Shown here: piece by piece, positions 24,430 through 34,108 of the stretch
Numbering within the stretch: position 1 is the first letter of the stretch
How the letters are laid out: the number at the start of each line of letters is the position of its first letter
Assembly: GCF_042665095.1 (NCBI RefSeq)
Contig: NZ_JBHTBV010000001.1
Source of the DNA: Gordonibacter pamelaeae
Lineage (GTDB): Bacteria; Actinomycetota; Coriobacteriia; Coriobacteriales; Eggerthellaceae
Direction: 5' to 3' (one strand)
DNA: 64,000 bases
Notes under the pieces: model-generated
The model's input: the letters and a program-made list of their open reading frames with translations, nothing else
The model's database searches: none
Told to the model about the DNA's origin: nothing
Made by a program: the position numbers and the translations under genes

Positions 24430-25923
24430 TCAGCGCGTGTGCGCAGGCTTCCCGCCCCAGTAGAAGCGCAGGAAGTGCTTCCTTCGCTGCGGGTCGTCGG
24501 CGCTCTTGGGGTACGCGGTCAGCTCCAGCGTGGCGCGCGCGACGTCGCGCGCGGCGTCCGGGTGGCGCAGGAAGCTGCCGTTGATCAACATGGAGCGGAT
24601 GCTCTCCGGGTTCTTCTCGATGTGGCGCAGCGCGTCCAGCAGCTCGCGGGACGTGGTCACGTGCATGGCCGCGCCGAGCGAGGTGAGCATCCGCACGTTC
24701 ACCTTCTCCTGGCCGTATGCGCGGCCCAGCAGGATCATGGGAACCTGCGCGCACAGGCATTCCGTGACCACGAGGCCGCCGGACTTGCAGATGATCACGT
24801 CGCTGGCCGCCATGAGCGCCGCCATGTCCTCCACGTAGTCGAGCACGCTCACGTTGGCAAGTCCCAGATCGGCGCATTCCTGCCGCAGGTGGCGGGCGTA
24901 ATCGGCGTCGTTGCCGGCCACGATGACGAAGTGCATGTCCGAAAGCGCGTGCAGGTAGGGCAGCAGCTTGTCGAGCGCGTCGCGGAAGTGCACGTAGGGG
25001 CGCGGCAGCTGCGCGCCGGCCAGCGCCAGCACCACGGTCTTGTCCTGCGGCAGGCCCAGGCGCTCGCGCGTCTCCCGCTGGTCGTAGGTGCGGCGGAAAT
25101 CCTCGCGCGTGGGGATGCCTGTGATGCGGATGCCCTCCTCGGGCACGCGGCGGGGGCGCAGCGTCTCGGCCATGGACTCGTTCGCCACGCAGAACAGGTC
25201 GGTGCAGCGGTGCGGCCAGAGGCCCTCGGTCTCGTAGTCGGTGGGCACGCTCACGATGGGGAACTCCAGGCCCGAGAGCATGCGCGCGCCCACGGCCACG
25301 TTCGCCGCCGTGATGTGGGTGCACACGATGGCCAGCGGGCGCACCTCGCGCACGTGCTCGGTGAAAGCGGGGTACATGATGCGCGACCAGGCGGTGCCGC
25401 CGGCCCACAAAAGGCGGCCGGTGAGCGTGAAGCGCCAGGTGAGATCGTAGATAGGGCGCGTGGCTCCCGTGAAGAGCGATGCGGCGTGGTCGCCGTCGAA
25501 CACGATGCGGCCCCAGTCCAGGATGTCGATGACCTCGACTTCCAGGTCCTCGGGGACGGAGACGCCGGCAAGCGCGTCATGCGGCGCATCGGGACGGGAC
25601 GCGCCGTCTGCGGCATCTCCGATACCGGCTCGGGCGGCCGCCGCCTCGTCCCTCAGCAGCTCGAAGGCCTGGGCCACGGCCATGGCCGCGCTGCGATGGC
25701 CCGAGCCCACGGACGCATGCATGACGATGACGCGCGGCTTGGGCGGCGCGGCCGCCGCCTCGTCGCCCGCGGGCTCCGCGGCTTCCGCCAATGCGGGCGC
25801 GGCGGCCGGCGTGTCGGCTGCATCGGAAGGCCTCGCGTCCCCGACAGACCCCGCGGGGGGCTCCTCGGCGGGGTCGGGGCGATCGATTGGGGGTTGCGGC
25901 CGAGCCGCCTTGTCGTTGTCCAT
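24430..25923 (-). CDS. MGDG-synthase-like glycosyltransferase (GT28 type)
   Basis: This 497-residue protein has an acidic, Ala/Pro-rich leader of about 65 residues followed by 'RVIVMHASVGSGHRSAAMAVAQAFE', the N-terminal motif of diacylglycerol glucosyl/galactosyltransferases related to MurG. Further motifs are 'VCTHITAANVAVGA', 'VPTDYETEGLWPHRCTDLFCVANE', 'ITGIPTREDFR' and the donor-binding 'SDVIICKSGGLVVTECLCAQVPMIL'. It probably glycosylates a lipid acceptor at the membrane, making a glycolipid or lipoteichoic acid anchor. The ATG at 25923 follows GGAGG with only one base spacing, so the true start may be elsewhere, but the long leader makes little functional difference. Confidence 0.88.
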   Translation of the reverse strand: MDNDKAARPQPPIDRPDPAEEPPAGSVGDARPSDAADTPAAAPALAEAAEPAGDEAAAAPPKPRVIVMHASVGSGHRSAAMAVAQAFELLRDEAAAARAGIGDAADGASRPDAPHDALAGVSVPEDLEVEVIDILDWGRIVFDGDHAASLFTGATRPIYDLTWRFTLTGRLLWAGGTAWSRIMYPAFTEHVREVRPLAIVCTHITAANVAVGARMLSGLEFPIVSVPTDYETEGLWPHRCTDLFCVANESMAETLRPRRVPEEGIRITGIPTREDFRRTYDQRETRERLGLPQDKTVVLALAGAQLPRPYVHFRDALDKLLPYLHALSDMHFVIVAGNDADYARHLRQECADLGLANVSVLDYVEDMAALMAASDVIICKSGGLVVTECLCAQVPMILLGRAYGQEKVNVRMLTSLGAAMHVTTSRELLDALRHIEKNPESIRSMLINGSFLRHPDAARDVARATLELTAYPKSADDPQRRKHFLRFYWGGKPAHTR

Positions 25924-26187
25924 GCCTCCATCATACCGCAACGCCCCCGCTTGTGGGCGATTTCCCGGTCCGCCGGCACCCGGATTCACGGAACGAGTGG
26001 AACCCTTCCGAAGGCGGATCGCCCGATGGTTACGGATTCGTGACGGACGGCGAACGGAAAGGTGCGCGCCCGGCCGTCCGGTAAACTGGTCGCTGGCGGC
26101 ACTCCGGCGCACGGGAACTCGGAAGGCACCACCGTGCGCCGGGAGCGCCATCAGCGCTCGGTGCTTCGATGCCTGAAAAATTCACCC

Positions 26188-26216
26188 TTGCATTGCCGCG
26201 CGGGCTTTGCAATAAT
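26188..26216 (+). promoter_or_regulatory. tRNA-Glu promoter
   Basis: TTGCAT (26188-26193), a 17-base spacer, then AATAAT (26211-26216). The downstream 'GTTCAGGCTGTTTT' resembles the infC start region ('GGCAGGCTGTTT'). Confidence 0.65.
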
Positions 26217-26250
26217 GTTCAGGCTGTTTTCCTTGGCGGAAAACGCCTTC

Positions 26251-26325
26251 GTCCCCATAGTCTAGAGGTCAGGACGCGGCCCTTTCAAGGCTGAGACACG
26301 GGTTCGATTCCCGTTGGGGGCACCA
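26251..26325 (+). tRNA. tRNA-Glu(TTC)
   Basis: A complete cloverleaf of 75 bases with encoded CCA. Acceptor GTCCCCA pairs with TGGGGGC; the anticodon loop CTTTCAA gives TTC (Glu); the T arm is CGGGT-TCGATTC-CCG. A terminator follows directly. Confidence 0.96.
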
Positions 26326-26332
26326 CCCTTGC

Positions 26333-26368
26333 AACCCGGCTACCCTCGTGGAGTCGGGTTTTCTGTTT
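26333..26368 (+). terminator. intrinsic terminator after tRNA-Glu
   Basis: AACCCGGCT pairs with AGTCGGGTT (one G-T pair) around a 10-base loop, followed by TTCTGTTT. Confidence 0.8.
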
Positions 26369-26445
26369 CATGCGAAGGATTGGCAACCGGCGGCTCGTCT
26401 GAATGCCTTGGGGAGCTCGGCATCTTTCATGCGGAACTGGCCGCC

Positions 26446-26456
26446 GGGGGGGGGGG
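26446..26456. repeat. G11 homopolymer tract
   Basis: Eleven G in a row lie between the tRNA-Glu terminator and the 3' end of the EamA gene. A 7-bp hairpin (GCATTGC, GCAATGC) follows at 26456-26474 and may serve as the EamA terminator on the minus strand. No gene is controlled from here in an obvious way. Confidence 0.6.
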
Positions 26457-26513
26457 CATTGCCTCATGCAATGCTTGGACGCCCGCGAAAGCCGCCGGTG
26501 CTCCCATGCTCTG

Positions 26514-27443
26514 TTATCGGGCATCTTCCGGAACGCCGGTCTTGGCGGGGAGCAGGTTCGGCAGCTGGGACACCACCACGCCGGCCAGGATGACGACGAC
26601 GCCTGCGGCCTGCAGGGTGCTCACGGGCTCGCCCAGCACGAACACCGAGATGAGGATGCCGCAGGGCAGCTCCGAAGACGCCATGATGGTGGACAGGCCG
26701 GTAGGCAGGTGCGGGGTGCCGATGCCGAACAGCACCACAGGGATGAGCAGGCCGAACGCACCCAGCACGAGGCCGTACTTCCAGATGCCCGCCTGCAGTG
26801 CGCCGCTGGTGAAGTAGCCAGGGCACACGGCGAAGCCGAGGATGCACGCGCCCAGGCACACGAACAGGCCGCGTTGGATGGGCGGCAGGTCCACGCCGAT
26901 GCGCCCCGACAGGAACATGAACAGCGCCGTGCTCACGGCCGAGAGCAGCCCGCACGCCACGCCGAGGGGGTCCATGGCGCCCGCCTCCTCCGAGAACAGC
27001 CCGCTGGCGAGCAGTGTGCCGCCCAGGATGATGGCGGCCGCCGCGAGCTCGGCCGTGTTCGGGCGGCGGCGCGTGACGACGATCTGGATGATCACGCCGA
27101 TCCAGGTGAACTGGAACAAGAGCGTGATGGCCACGGCCACGGACAGCTTCGTGAGCGCGAAGTTGTACAGCACGCAGGTGGTGCACGTGGTCAGGCCGAG
27201 TCCCAGCAGGCGCAGCACGCCGCGCGGGGAGAGGCGCACGGGACGCTTGCCCGCAAGCGCCAGCACCGCCAGCGCCACGGCGAACAGGAGCGTGCCGAAC
27301 AGCGGCTGGCTCGCCGCGACCTGCGTCCATTGGAAGCCGTCCGCGAGCGCGAACTTCACCGTGGTGGCCATGACGCCGTAGCTGGCGCCGCCCGCGAACA
27401 CGAGGGCCGAGTATTTCAAGATGTTCTTCTGCATGGGCGCCAT
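26514..27443 (-). CDS. EamA-family (DMT) transporter
   Basis: This 309-residue polytopic membrane protein has ten predicted helices in two EamA repeats: the first starts 'YSALVFAGGASYGVMATTVKFA', the second near 'DPLGVACGLLSAVSTALFMFLSG'. The end 'SELPCGILISVFVLGEPVSTLQAAGVVVILAGVVVSQ' is the hallmark final part. Members export metabolites, amino acids or drugs; the substrate cannot be told from sequence. It diverges from the addB-like gene with only 41 bases between, which must hold both promoters. Confidence 0.9.
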   Translation of the reverse strand: MAPMQKNILKYSALVFAGGASYGVMATTVKFALADGFQWTQVAASQPLFGTLLFAVALAVLALAGKRPVRLSPRGVLRLLGLGLTTCTTCVLYNFALTKLSVAVAITLLFQFTWIGVIIQIVVTRRRPNTAELAAAAIILGGTLLASGLFSEEAGAMDPLGVACGLLSAVSTALFMFLSGRIGVDLPPIQRGLFVCLGACILGFAVCPGYFTSGALQAGIWKYGLVLGAFGLLIPVVLFGIGTPHLPTGLSTIMASSELPCGILISVFVLGEPVSTLQAAGVVVILAGVVVSQLPNLLPAKTGVPEDAR

Positions 27444-27484
27444 TCTAGCGCATTCCCCGCGCGGTGCACGGTTACAATAGCGCC

Positions 27485-30457
27485 ATGCCTTACCGAACCA
27501 TCACAGCCGAAAACGCCGCCGCGGCCCTGGGCGCCGCCGTGGCCTGCGCCCGCGACCTTGCGGACGGCGGGGCCGTGCCCGCGGTGCTGGTGCCCTCGCT
27601 GCCCGCCGTCGCGCGCCTGCGCCGCGCGCTCGCGGACGGCGGCGGCGCGCTCGGCGTGCGGGCGGCGACGTTCTCCTCGTGGATCGCGGACCGCTGGGAG
27701 CTCTTCGGCGACGGGCGCCGGCTCGTGTCCGCGGCGGAGCGCACGCTGCTCGTGCGGCGCGCTATCGGCGAGGCTGCGGAGGGGGGCGCGGCATCGGACG
27801 GCGCATTGGCGGATGCGGGAGCCTACGCGGCCGGGCGGGGGATCTCGCCGGCCGCCTTGGAGGCGACGCCGGGGACGGTCGACCTCGTGGCGGGCCTCGC
27901 GCGCGAGGCGCTTCCCTGGCTCGTGGAGGCAGGCCCGTCGGACGGGGCGAGCCTAAGCGACGGCGAGCGGGCCGTCGTGGCGGCGCTCGCGCGCTATGCC
28001 GCGGGGCTGCGCGCGGCCGGGCTCTGCGAGTTCTCCGAGGTGGTGCGGGCGCTCTCCGAAACGCTTCCCGCGTCTCCGGTCGTGACGCTGGGATTCGACG
28101 AGCCGGGCTGCGCCCTCGGCCGCATGCTGGACGCGCTGTCGGAGCGCGCCGACGTCGTGCGCGTCGACGACGCCTGCTGCGCGCCCGACGGCGCCCCCGG
28201 GCGCAACGGCGAGCTGCAATCCCTGCTGGGGCGCCTGTTCGCGCCCGTCGACGGCGCGGCCGTGGAGCCGACGGGGGTCGTGCGCTTCCTGCTGCCGGCC
28301 GGCCGCTACGCCGCACCCGCGCTCGTGGCGCGCACCTTGGCCGACGCCGTGCTCGCGGAGCGCGCCGCGGCCCGCCGGGAGGGCCGCGCGCCGCTCTGCG
28401 TGTGCGCGGCCTGCCGCGAGCCGGCTGCCCTGTTCGCCGAGACGGCCGACTTCCTGGCCCGCCGCGGCGTGGACGCCGCCGTGTCGGCGCGCATGCCGTT
28501 CGCGCAGACCGGCTTCGGCCGGGCGTTCCTGGCGCTCGCGGAGTTCGCCTGGGGTTCCGGGCCCTGCGCGGCGAAGGCCGCCGACTTCGTGCTCAGCCCG
28601 TTCTCGGGCGTGCCGCAGCGCGCGGCCTGGGCGCTCGACGCCGCTTGGCGCGGCGACCGCACGGCCGGACGCGCCCGCATCGAGGCCGACCTGCGCGCGG
28701 CGAGCGAGGTGCTGGACGCGGCGCTGCCGGCGCTTGGGCGCGATGACGCGGACGCAGCGCTCGCGGTGCTGGAGGAGCGCTTGCGCCGCATGGGCGGCCT
28801 GGACGAGGCGTACCGCGCCGAGCAGCTGGCCGCCATCGCCTGCGCGCGGCGCTTCGCGGCCGCCTGCGCCCGGGCGGGGGAGCCGCTGGCGGGCGTGCTG
28901 GAGCTGCTCGCGCGCCAGCCGGTGTCGTCGGGTGCGCGGGAGGGGGCCGTGGAAGGCGCGGCACCGGATGCCCCCCGCGAGCCCTCCGTGCTGTTCATGG
29001 GCCTGGCCGACGCCGCCGAGCGGCCGCCGTGCTCGTGCGCGGTGCTCGTGCTGTGCGACCTGGAGGCGAGCTCGTATCCGGTGCGCCCTGCCGAGGACGC
29101 TGCGACGCTTATCTTGGAGAAGCGGGGGCTTGCTGCGTGCGGCGACGCGCTGGCGACCTCGCGCCGCCGCTTCTTCCGGGCGCTGTCGTGCGCGCGCGAC
29201 GCGGTGGTGTGCGAGCGCGTGCTGAGCACGGTGGACGCGGACGAGGCCTACCCGGCCGTCATGTACGAGGAGCTGATCGACTGCTACCGTCCCGACCCCA
29301 CGCGCACGGACGACCTCGACCGTGCGACGGGGCTGCCCCAGGTGCTCGTGCCCTTCGCCGAGCGCGCGGGCGAGGACGCCCTGCATGCGAACCTGGCGCC
29401 GGGCGACGACGCGTCCGACGCGGAGGCGTGGGAGGTACCCGCGAGCGGGGACGTGTCGCCTGCCGCGCGCGGGCGCGTCGTGCTGCCGCGCACGGGCGGG
29501 CCGGCTCCCTGCGGCCGCCCGGCGGCGCCCGTCCTGTCGCCCTCGGCCATCGAGAGCTACCTCGAGTGTCCCTGCAAGTGGTTCTCGCTGCGGCGCCTGC
29601 GCCTGTCCGCGCCCGACGCGGGCTTCGGCCCGCTGGAGATGGGCAGCTTCTCCCATGGCGTGCTGAAGAGCTTCTACGAGCACTTCATCGAGATGGGCAA
29701 CGCGAAGGTGGCGCCGGGCAACCTGGAGGAGGCGCGCGCCCTCATGCGCGAGACGTTCGCCCGCCACCTGGCGTTCCAGCCCGAGCTCAAGCGCAAGGCC
29801 AACCCGCTTCTGCCCCTCACGGCCTTCGAGCGTGCCGAGGCGCACGGCCTGGAGCGCCGGCTCGTGTCCTACCTCGACCGCGAGGCGGCGCTCTTGCCCG
29901 GATTCTCCCCGGCCTTCTTCGAGCTCGACTTCGGCACGAGGGAGCCGTTCGCGTACGGGGGCTTCGAGCTGCGGGGCAGCGTCGACCGCATCGACGTGAA
30001 CGGACGTGGCCAGGCCGTGGTCATCGACTACAAGGGGTCGCTCTCGCCCGACTACGCGCTGTCCTCGGCATCGCCGGCGGCCACCGCCGGCGGGGCGATG
30101 CTGCCGCACAAGGTGCAGGCGCTCGTGTACGCGCAGGCGGCCCGCCGCCTGCTGGGGCTGGAGGTCGTGGGGGCGCTCTACGTGTCGTACGGACGGGACG
30201 GGCGCGTCGCCGGCGCCTTCGACCGCACCGCCCTCGGCGCGGCCGACGTGCCGGGCATCGACGCCGGGGCCTGCGGCGTGCCGGGGCCGGCCGCCGAGGC
30301 GGTGGGCGCCGGCTCGTTCGCCGAGCTGGCGGACAAGGTGGAGGAGGGCATTTCCCAGGCGGCCCGCAGCATGGCCGCGGGGCACGTGTCCCCCGACCCG
30401 CGCGGGGCCGACCCGTGCGGCTTCTGCCCTGTGCTCGCCTGCGAGAGGAGGCGGTAG
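27485..30457 (+). CDS. addB: AddB-like PD-(D/E)XK exonuclease
   Basis: This 990-residue protein acts with the helicase-nuclease encoded four bases downstream, as in AddAB/RexAB, to process double-strand breaks for recombination. The N-terminal half is an inactivated helicase-like fold without Walker A. The C-terminal RecB-type nuclease shows 'LRGSVDRIDV' (about 828-837) and 'VVIDYKGS' (about 843-850). Four Cys that could hold a [4Fe-4S] cluster are present: one pair in 'LECPCKWF' near 692 and others in 'CGFCPVLAC' near 977. I chose ATG 27485 over 27464 because the conserved start 'MPYRTITAENA' follows it. AddB is the best-fitting name; actinobacterial relatives are divergent. Confidence 0.82.
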   Translation: MPYRTITAENAAAALGAAVACARDLADGGAVPAVLVPSLPAVARLRRALADGGGALGVRAATFSSWIADRWELFGDGRRLVSAAERTLLVRRAIGEAAEGGAASDGALADAGAYAAGRGISPAALEATPGTVDLVAGLAREALPWLVEAGPSDGASLSDGERAVVAALARYAAGLRAAGLCEFSEVVRALSETLPASPVVTLGFDEPGCALGRMLDALSERADVVRVDDACCAPDGAPGRNGELQSLLGRLFAPVDGAAVEPTGVVRFLLPAGRYAAPALVARTLADAVLAERAAARREGRAPLCVCAACREPAALFAETADFLARRGVDAAVSARMPFAQTGFGRAFLALAEFAWGSGPCAAKAADFVLSPFSGVPQRAAWALDAAWRGDRTAGRARIEADLRAASEVLDAALPALGRDDADAALAVLEERLRRMGGLDEAYRAEQLAAIACARRFAAACARAGEPLAGVLELLARQPVSSGAREGAVEGAAPDAPREPSVLFMGLADAAERPPCSCAVLVLCDLEASSYPVRPAEDAATLILEKRGLAACGDALATSRRRFFRALSCARDAVVCERVLSTVDADEAYPAVMYEELIDCYRPDPTRTDDLDRATGLPQVLVPFAERAGEDALHANLAPGDDASDAEAWEVPASGDVSPAARGRVVLPRTGGPAPCGRPAAPVLSPSAIESYLECPCKWFSLRRLRLSAPDAGFGPLEMGSFSHGVLKSFYEHFIEMGNAKVAPGNLEEARALMRETFARHLAFQPELKRKANPLLPLTAFERAEAHGLERRLVSYLDREAALLPGFSPAFFELDFGTREPFAYGGFELRGSVDRIDVNGRGQAVVIDYKGSLSPDYALSSASPAATAGGAMLPHKVQALVYAQAARRLLGLEVVGALYVSYGRDGRVAGAFDRTALGAADVPGIDAGACGVPGPAAEAVGAGSFAELADKVEEGISQAARSMAAGHVSPDPRGADPCGFCPVLACERRR

Positions 30458-30460
30458 CCC

Positions 30461-33400
30461 GTGAACCTGGATTCCTGCACGCCCGGCCAGCGCGAGAGCG
30501 TGAGGCGCGTGGAAGGCCCGCTGCTCGTGTCCGCCGGGGCGGGCTCGGGCAAGACGTTCACGCTCACGCAGCGCATCGCCTACGCCCTCTTGCCCGAGAG
30601 CGGGCCGGCGGCGGGCGGTATCGACGAGGTGCTGGCCATCACGTTCACCGAGAAGGCGGCCGCCGAGATCAAGGCCCGCGTCAAGCGCACGCTGCGCGCC
30701 GAGGGCATGTGCGAGGAGGCCCTGAAGGTGGATGCCGCCTGGATATCCACCATCCACGGCATGTGCGCGCGCATCCTGCGGACGCACGCGCTGGAGCTGG
30801 GGCTGGACCCGGCGTTCGGCATCGTGGGCGACGCGGAGCGCGCCGACCTCGTGGCCGCGAGCATCGACGAGGCGCTCGGCGCCGACAACGACATCATCGA
30901 GCGCGGGTCGTACGGGGCGCTGTTCGACGAGTTCCCCGCGCGATCGGCGCTGCCCTCGGCGCCCTCGGTGGCGTCGATGCTGCAGGCGCTGCTCGACAAG
31001 GCCGTGGGCCTGCGGGGCGGCTTGGACGCCGTGGGGCTGGGGCCGGAGCCGCCGGCCGCGACGGTGCTCGCGCGCGAGCTGCTGCTGGCGTACGAGGACG
31101 TGGCGGGCGCGCTCGAGCAGGGCGGCAAGAGCGCCGCGGCCGAGCGGGCGCGGGCGCAGGCGGCCGATGCCGCAGGGGCGCTCTCGGCGTTCGTCGCCGG
31201 GCGCCCGGACGCCGGTTTGCGCGACCTCGCGGCCGTGGTGGACGGGTGCGCGTTTTTGCCGAAGACGTTCGGCGGTCCCGACGTGAAGGAGCGGGTGGCG
31301 GCGTACCAGGAGGTCCACGCGCACGTGTGCCGCAGCCTGGCGCTGGGGCTGGCCTGGCCGCGCATGGCCGAGCTCATGGCGCTCGCGCGCGACGTGGCGG
31401 GCCGCTACGAGGGCAAGAAGCGCGCCCTGTGCAAGCTGGACAACGACGATTTGCTGGTGAGGACGCTGGCGGCCTTCGAGGAGCACCCGGACGTGGCCGG
31501 CCGCTACGCTGACCGCTTCAAGCTGGTCATGGTGGACGAGTTCCAGGACACGAGCCAGCTGCAGATCGACCTGGTGGCCCACCTGGCCGGGCCGGGGCTT
31601 GCGCGCCTGTGCACCGTGGGCGACGCGCAGCAGTCCATCTACCGCTTCCGCGGGGCCGACGTGAACGTGTACGAGGCCCACAAGCGCACGATGCGCTCGG
31701 ACGAGGTGGGCGCGCTCTACGTGGAGCTTGCGAAGAACTTCCGCAGCCACGCCGACGTGCTCGCGTTCGTGGACCGCGTGTTCGAGCAGCCCCACGTGTT
31801 CGGCGACGGCTTCATGTCGCTCGAGCCGCACGAGGGGCGCCCGTCGACGTACCGCGGCGACGGGCCGCGCATCGACCTCGTGCTGGCCGAGCGCCCCGCC
31901 GGGCGCGGAACCGGCGTGGGGGTCGATGACGCGAAGGCCGCCTGCGCCCGCGCCATCGCCCGGCGGTTCGCCGCATTGCGGGCGTGCGGGCACGCGCCGG
32001 GCGACATGGTGGTGCTGCTGGGCAAGATGTCGCGCGCCGAGACGTACGCCCAGGCGCTGCGCGACGAGGGCTTCGAGTGCGCCGTCACGGGAGGGTCGCT
32101 GTTCGCCGCCGCCCCCGAGGTGCGCGTGGTGGCCCGGTTCGTGGAGGCGCTGGCGAACCCGGCGAACACGGCGGCGCTGTTCGAGGTGCTCACGAGCGAC
32201 CTGGTGCGCCTCTCGGCCGACGACCTGCTGGAGCTGGCGACCGAGCAGGACGACGAGACGGGCGAGCTGCGCCGCCGCGACCTGGACAAGGGGTTCGCCC
32301 GCCTGGCCGAGCGGACCGAGGAGCTGCCCCCGCGCCTGGCCCACGCCGTGCGCCTGCTCGCCCGCGCCCAGAGCGACGCGCGCACCTGCCCGCTCTCGCG
32401 CGTCGTGCGCGACGCCGTCGTGCGCTCGGGCTGGATGGCGCGGCTCGAGGGCCAGGGCGCCGCGGGCCTGGCGCGCGCTGCCAACGTGCTCAAGGCCGTG
32501 CGCCTCATCGAGCAGCTGGAAGGCGAGCGCGGCCTGGGCCTGGCGAGCGCGGCGCGCGCGTTCGCGGCCGAGCTGGCGACGGGGATGAAGGAGGCGCCGG
32601 GCGCGCTCTCGGGCAGCGGCGGCGACGTGGTGAAGATCATGACGATCCATGCGTCGAAGGGCCTCGAGTTCCCCATCGTGGCCGTGGCGGACTTCGCCGG
32701 CCCGGCGCTGCCGCCGGGCAAGCTCGTGGTGGAGACGTGCGGCGCGGCCGCACATGCCTCGCTCGCGGCGGGCGGTTCGCTGGACGCCTTCCCGGGCGTG
32801 GCGAAGCGCGCGGGCGCCGGCAGCTTCGAGGACGAGGAGGACGCCGACCTCGCCGCCGCGCGGCGTGTGCTGGAGGGCGCCCCCGCGTGCGACGGCCGGG
32901 GCGCGCCGGCATGCACCCAGGACGCCTACCGCGCGGCCCTGCGCGGGCGCGCGGCGGCCGAGGAGCTGGCCGAGGCGCGCCGCAAGCTGTACGTGGGGCT
33001 CACCCGGGCGAGCGACGCGCTGGCCGTGGCCATGGACGCGAAGGCGCCCGCGGCCGGCAAGCCCCCTGCGTACCCGGCGCTCGTGGACGACGTGCGCAGC
33101 GCGCTCTGCGGCGCGGCCGACTTCCCGGAGGGCGAGGCCCTGCTGGAGTACGGCGGCAGCGCGCCCGCGCGCTTCGAGCGCATCGTCGTGCAGGCGGCGG
33201 GCGCCGTGCTCGCCGGTGCCGGTCCCGATGCGCAGGCGGAAGGGCCGTCCTGCGGCTCCGGTGCGTCGTGCGCGCCGTTCTTTGTGCCGCGCATGGCCGG
33301 TTTCGAGCCCCTTCCGCGCCGTCCCTGGCGACCGGCCGACGAGGGCGCTTTCTCTTACTCGTCCATAGCCCCCGCGTACGCATCCGCCCCCGGCGAAGTG

Positions 33401-34108
33401 CCGGCGGCCGTCGTGGAGACGGGTGCCGATGCGCCGTCCTCGGCCGGCCTCGCCGTCGCGCCGCCGCCGATGCCCGGGGGCGAAGGGGAGGAGGCGTACC
33501 CGAAGGCCGACGCGGACAAGGCCACGGCGCTCGGCAGCGCGTTCCACCGCGCCGCCCAGTTCGCCATCGAGGCGGGCTCGCCCCCCGACGGCGCGCGCAT
33601 CGCGGCCATCGCCGACGCCCTCGCGCTCTCGCCGGCCCAGCGCAGGCGGCTCGCCGGCGCCTGCGAGCGCTGGTTCGGCAGCGTCGCCTGCGCGGAAACC
33701 CATGCTTGGGAGCTGCGCCGCGCCGAGGTGCCCTTCGTCGTGGCGTTGGACGGCGCGCTCATGGAGGGCGAGATCGACCTTTTGTGCACGCATGGCGCCG
33801 AACCGGGCGGCGCGGCGCTCGCCATCGACTACAAGACGGGCGGCTCGGCCTCCGAGACCCCCGCGCAGCTGCACGGAAAGCACCTGCTGCAGGCCCAATG
33901 CTATGCCTATGCGCTGTTGTCGCAGGGCTTCGACGAGGTGGAGCTGCGCTTCGTGCGCGTCGAGCGCCCCGAACCCCCGCACGAGGACGGCACCGCGGCG
34001 GCGGCCGGCCCCGGCGAGCCCCAGGCCGTGTCGTACCGCTTCGCCCGGCCCGACCTCGAAGACCTACGGGGCGCCGTCGCGCAGGCCCGTCGCGCCGCCC
34101 GGGCCTGA
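30461..34108 (+). CDS. addA: AddA-like UvrD-family helicase-nuclease
   Basis: This 1215-residue protein has Walker A SAGAGSGKT near residue 24, the Q region 'CTPGQRESVRR', motif II 'MVDEFQDTSQLQ' near 356, 'GDAQQSIYRFRGAD' near 387, 'MTIHASKGLEFPIV' near 728 and 'KLYVGLTRASDAL' near 845. The C-terminal RecB-type nuclease has 'MEGEIDLL' near 1102 and 'AIDYKTGG' near 1123. It unwinds and degrades DNA ends until a recombination hotspot is met. The start is GTG, three bases after the addB stop with GAGAGGAGG overlapping it. The helicase and nuclease motifs are complete. Confidence 0.9.
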   Translation: MNLDSCTPGQRESVRRVEGPLLVSAGAGSGKTFTLTQRIAYALLPESGPAAGGIDEVLAITFTEKAAAEIKARVKRTLRAEGMCEEALKVDAAWISTIHGMCARILRTHALELGLDPAFGIVGDAERADLVAASIDEALGADNDIIERGSYGALFDEFPARSALPSAPSVASMLQALLDKAVGLRGGLDAVGLGPEPPAATVLARELLLAYEDVAGALEQGGKSAAAERARAQAADAAGALSAFVAGRPDAGLRDLAAVVDGCAFLPKTFGGPDVKERVAAYQEVHAHVCRSLALGLAWPRMAELMALARDVAGRYEGKKRALCKLDNDDLLVRTLAAFEEHPDVAGRYADRFKLVMVDEFQDTSQLQIDLVAHLAGPGLARLCTVGDAQQSIYRFRGADVNVYEAHKRTMRSDEVGALYVELAKNFRSHADVLAFVDRVFEQPHVFGDGFMSLEPHEGRPSTYRGDGPRIDLVLAERPAGRGTGVGVDDAKAACARAIARRFAALRACGHAPGDMVVLLGKMSRAETYAQALRDEGFECAVTGGSLFAAAPEVRVVARFVEALANPANTAALFEVLTSDLVRLSADDLLELATEQDDETGELRRRDLDKGFARLAERTEELPPRLAHAVRLLARAQSDARTCPLSRVVRDAVVRSGWMARLEGQGAAGLARAANVLKAVRLIEQLEGERGLGLASAARAFAAELATGMKEAPGALSGSGGDVVKIMTIHASKGLEFPIVAVADFAGPALPPGKLVVETCGAAAHASLAAGGSLDAFPGVAKRAGAGSFEDEEDADLAAARRVLEGAPACDGRGAPACTQDAYRAALRGRAAAEELAEARRKLYVGLTRASDALAVAMDAKAPAAGKPPAYPALVDDVRSALCGAADFPEGEALLEYGGSAPARFERIVVQAAGAVLAGAGPDAQAEGPSCGSGASCAPFFVPRMAGFEPLPRRPWRPADEGAFSYSSIAPAYASAPGEVPAAVVETGADAPSSAGLAVAPPPMPGGEGEEAYPKADADKATALGSAFHRAAQFAIEAGSPPDGARIAAIADALALSPAQRRRLAGACERWFGSVACAETHAWELRRAEVPFVVALDGALMEGEIDLLCTHGAEPGGAALAIDYKTGGSASETPAQLHGKHLLQAQCYAYALLSQGFDEVELRFVRVERPEPPHEDGTAAAAGPGEPQAVSYRFARPDLEDLRGAVAQARRAARA

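Noticed and set aside
27953..33982. A 2009-codon open frame on the minus strand opposite addB/addA
   Set aside because: It is an antisense shadow of high-GC coding DNA: the plus-strand genes have clear helicase and nuclease motifs, while this frame is low-complexity Arg, Ala, His and Gly without any domain.
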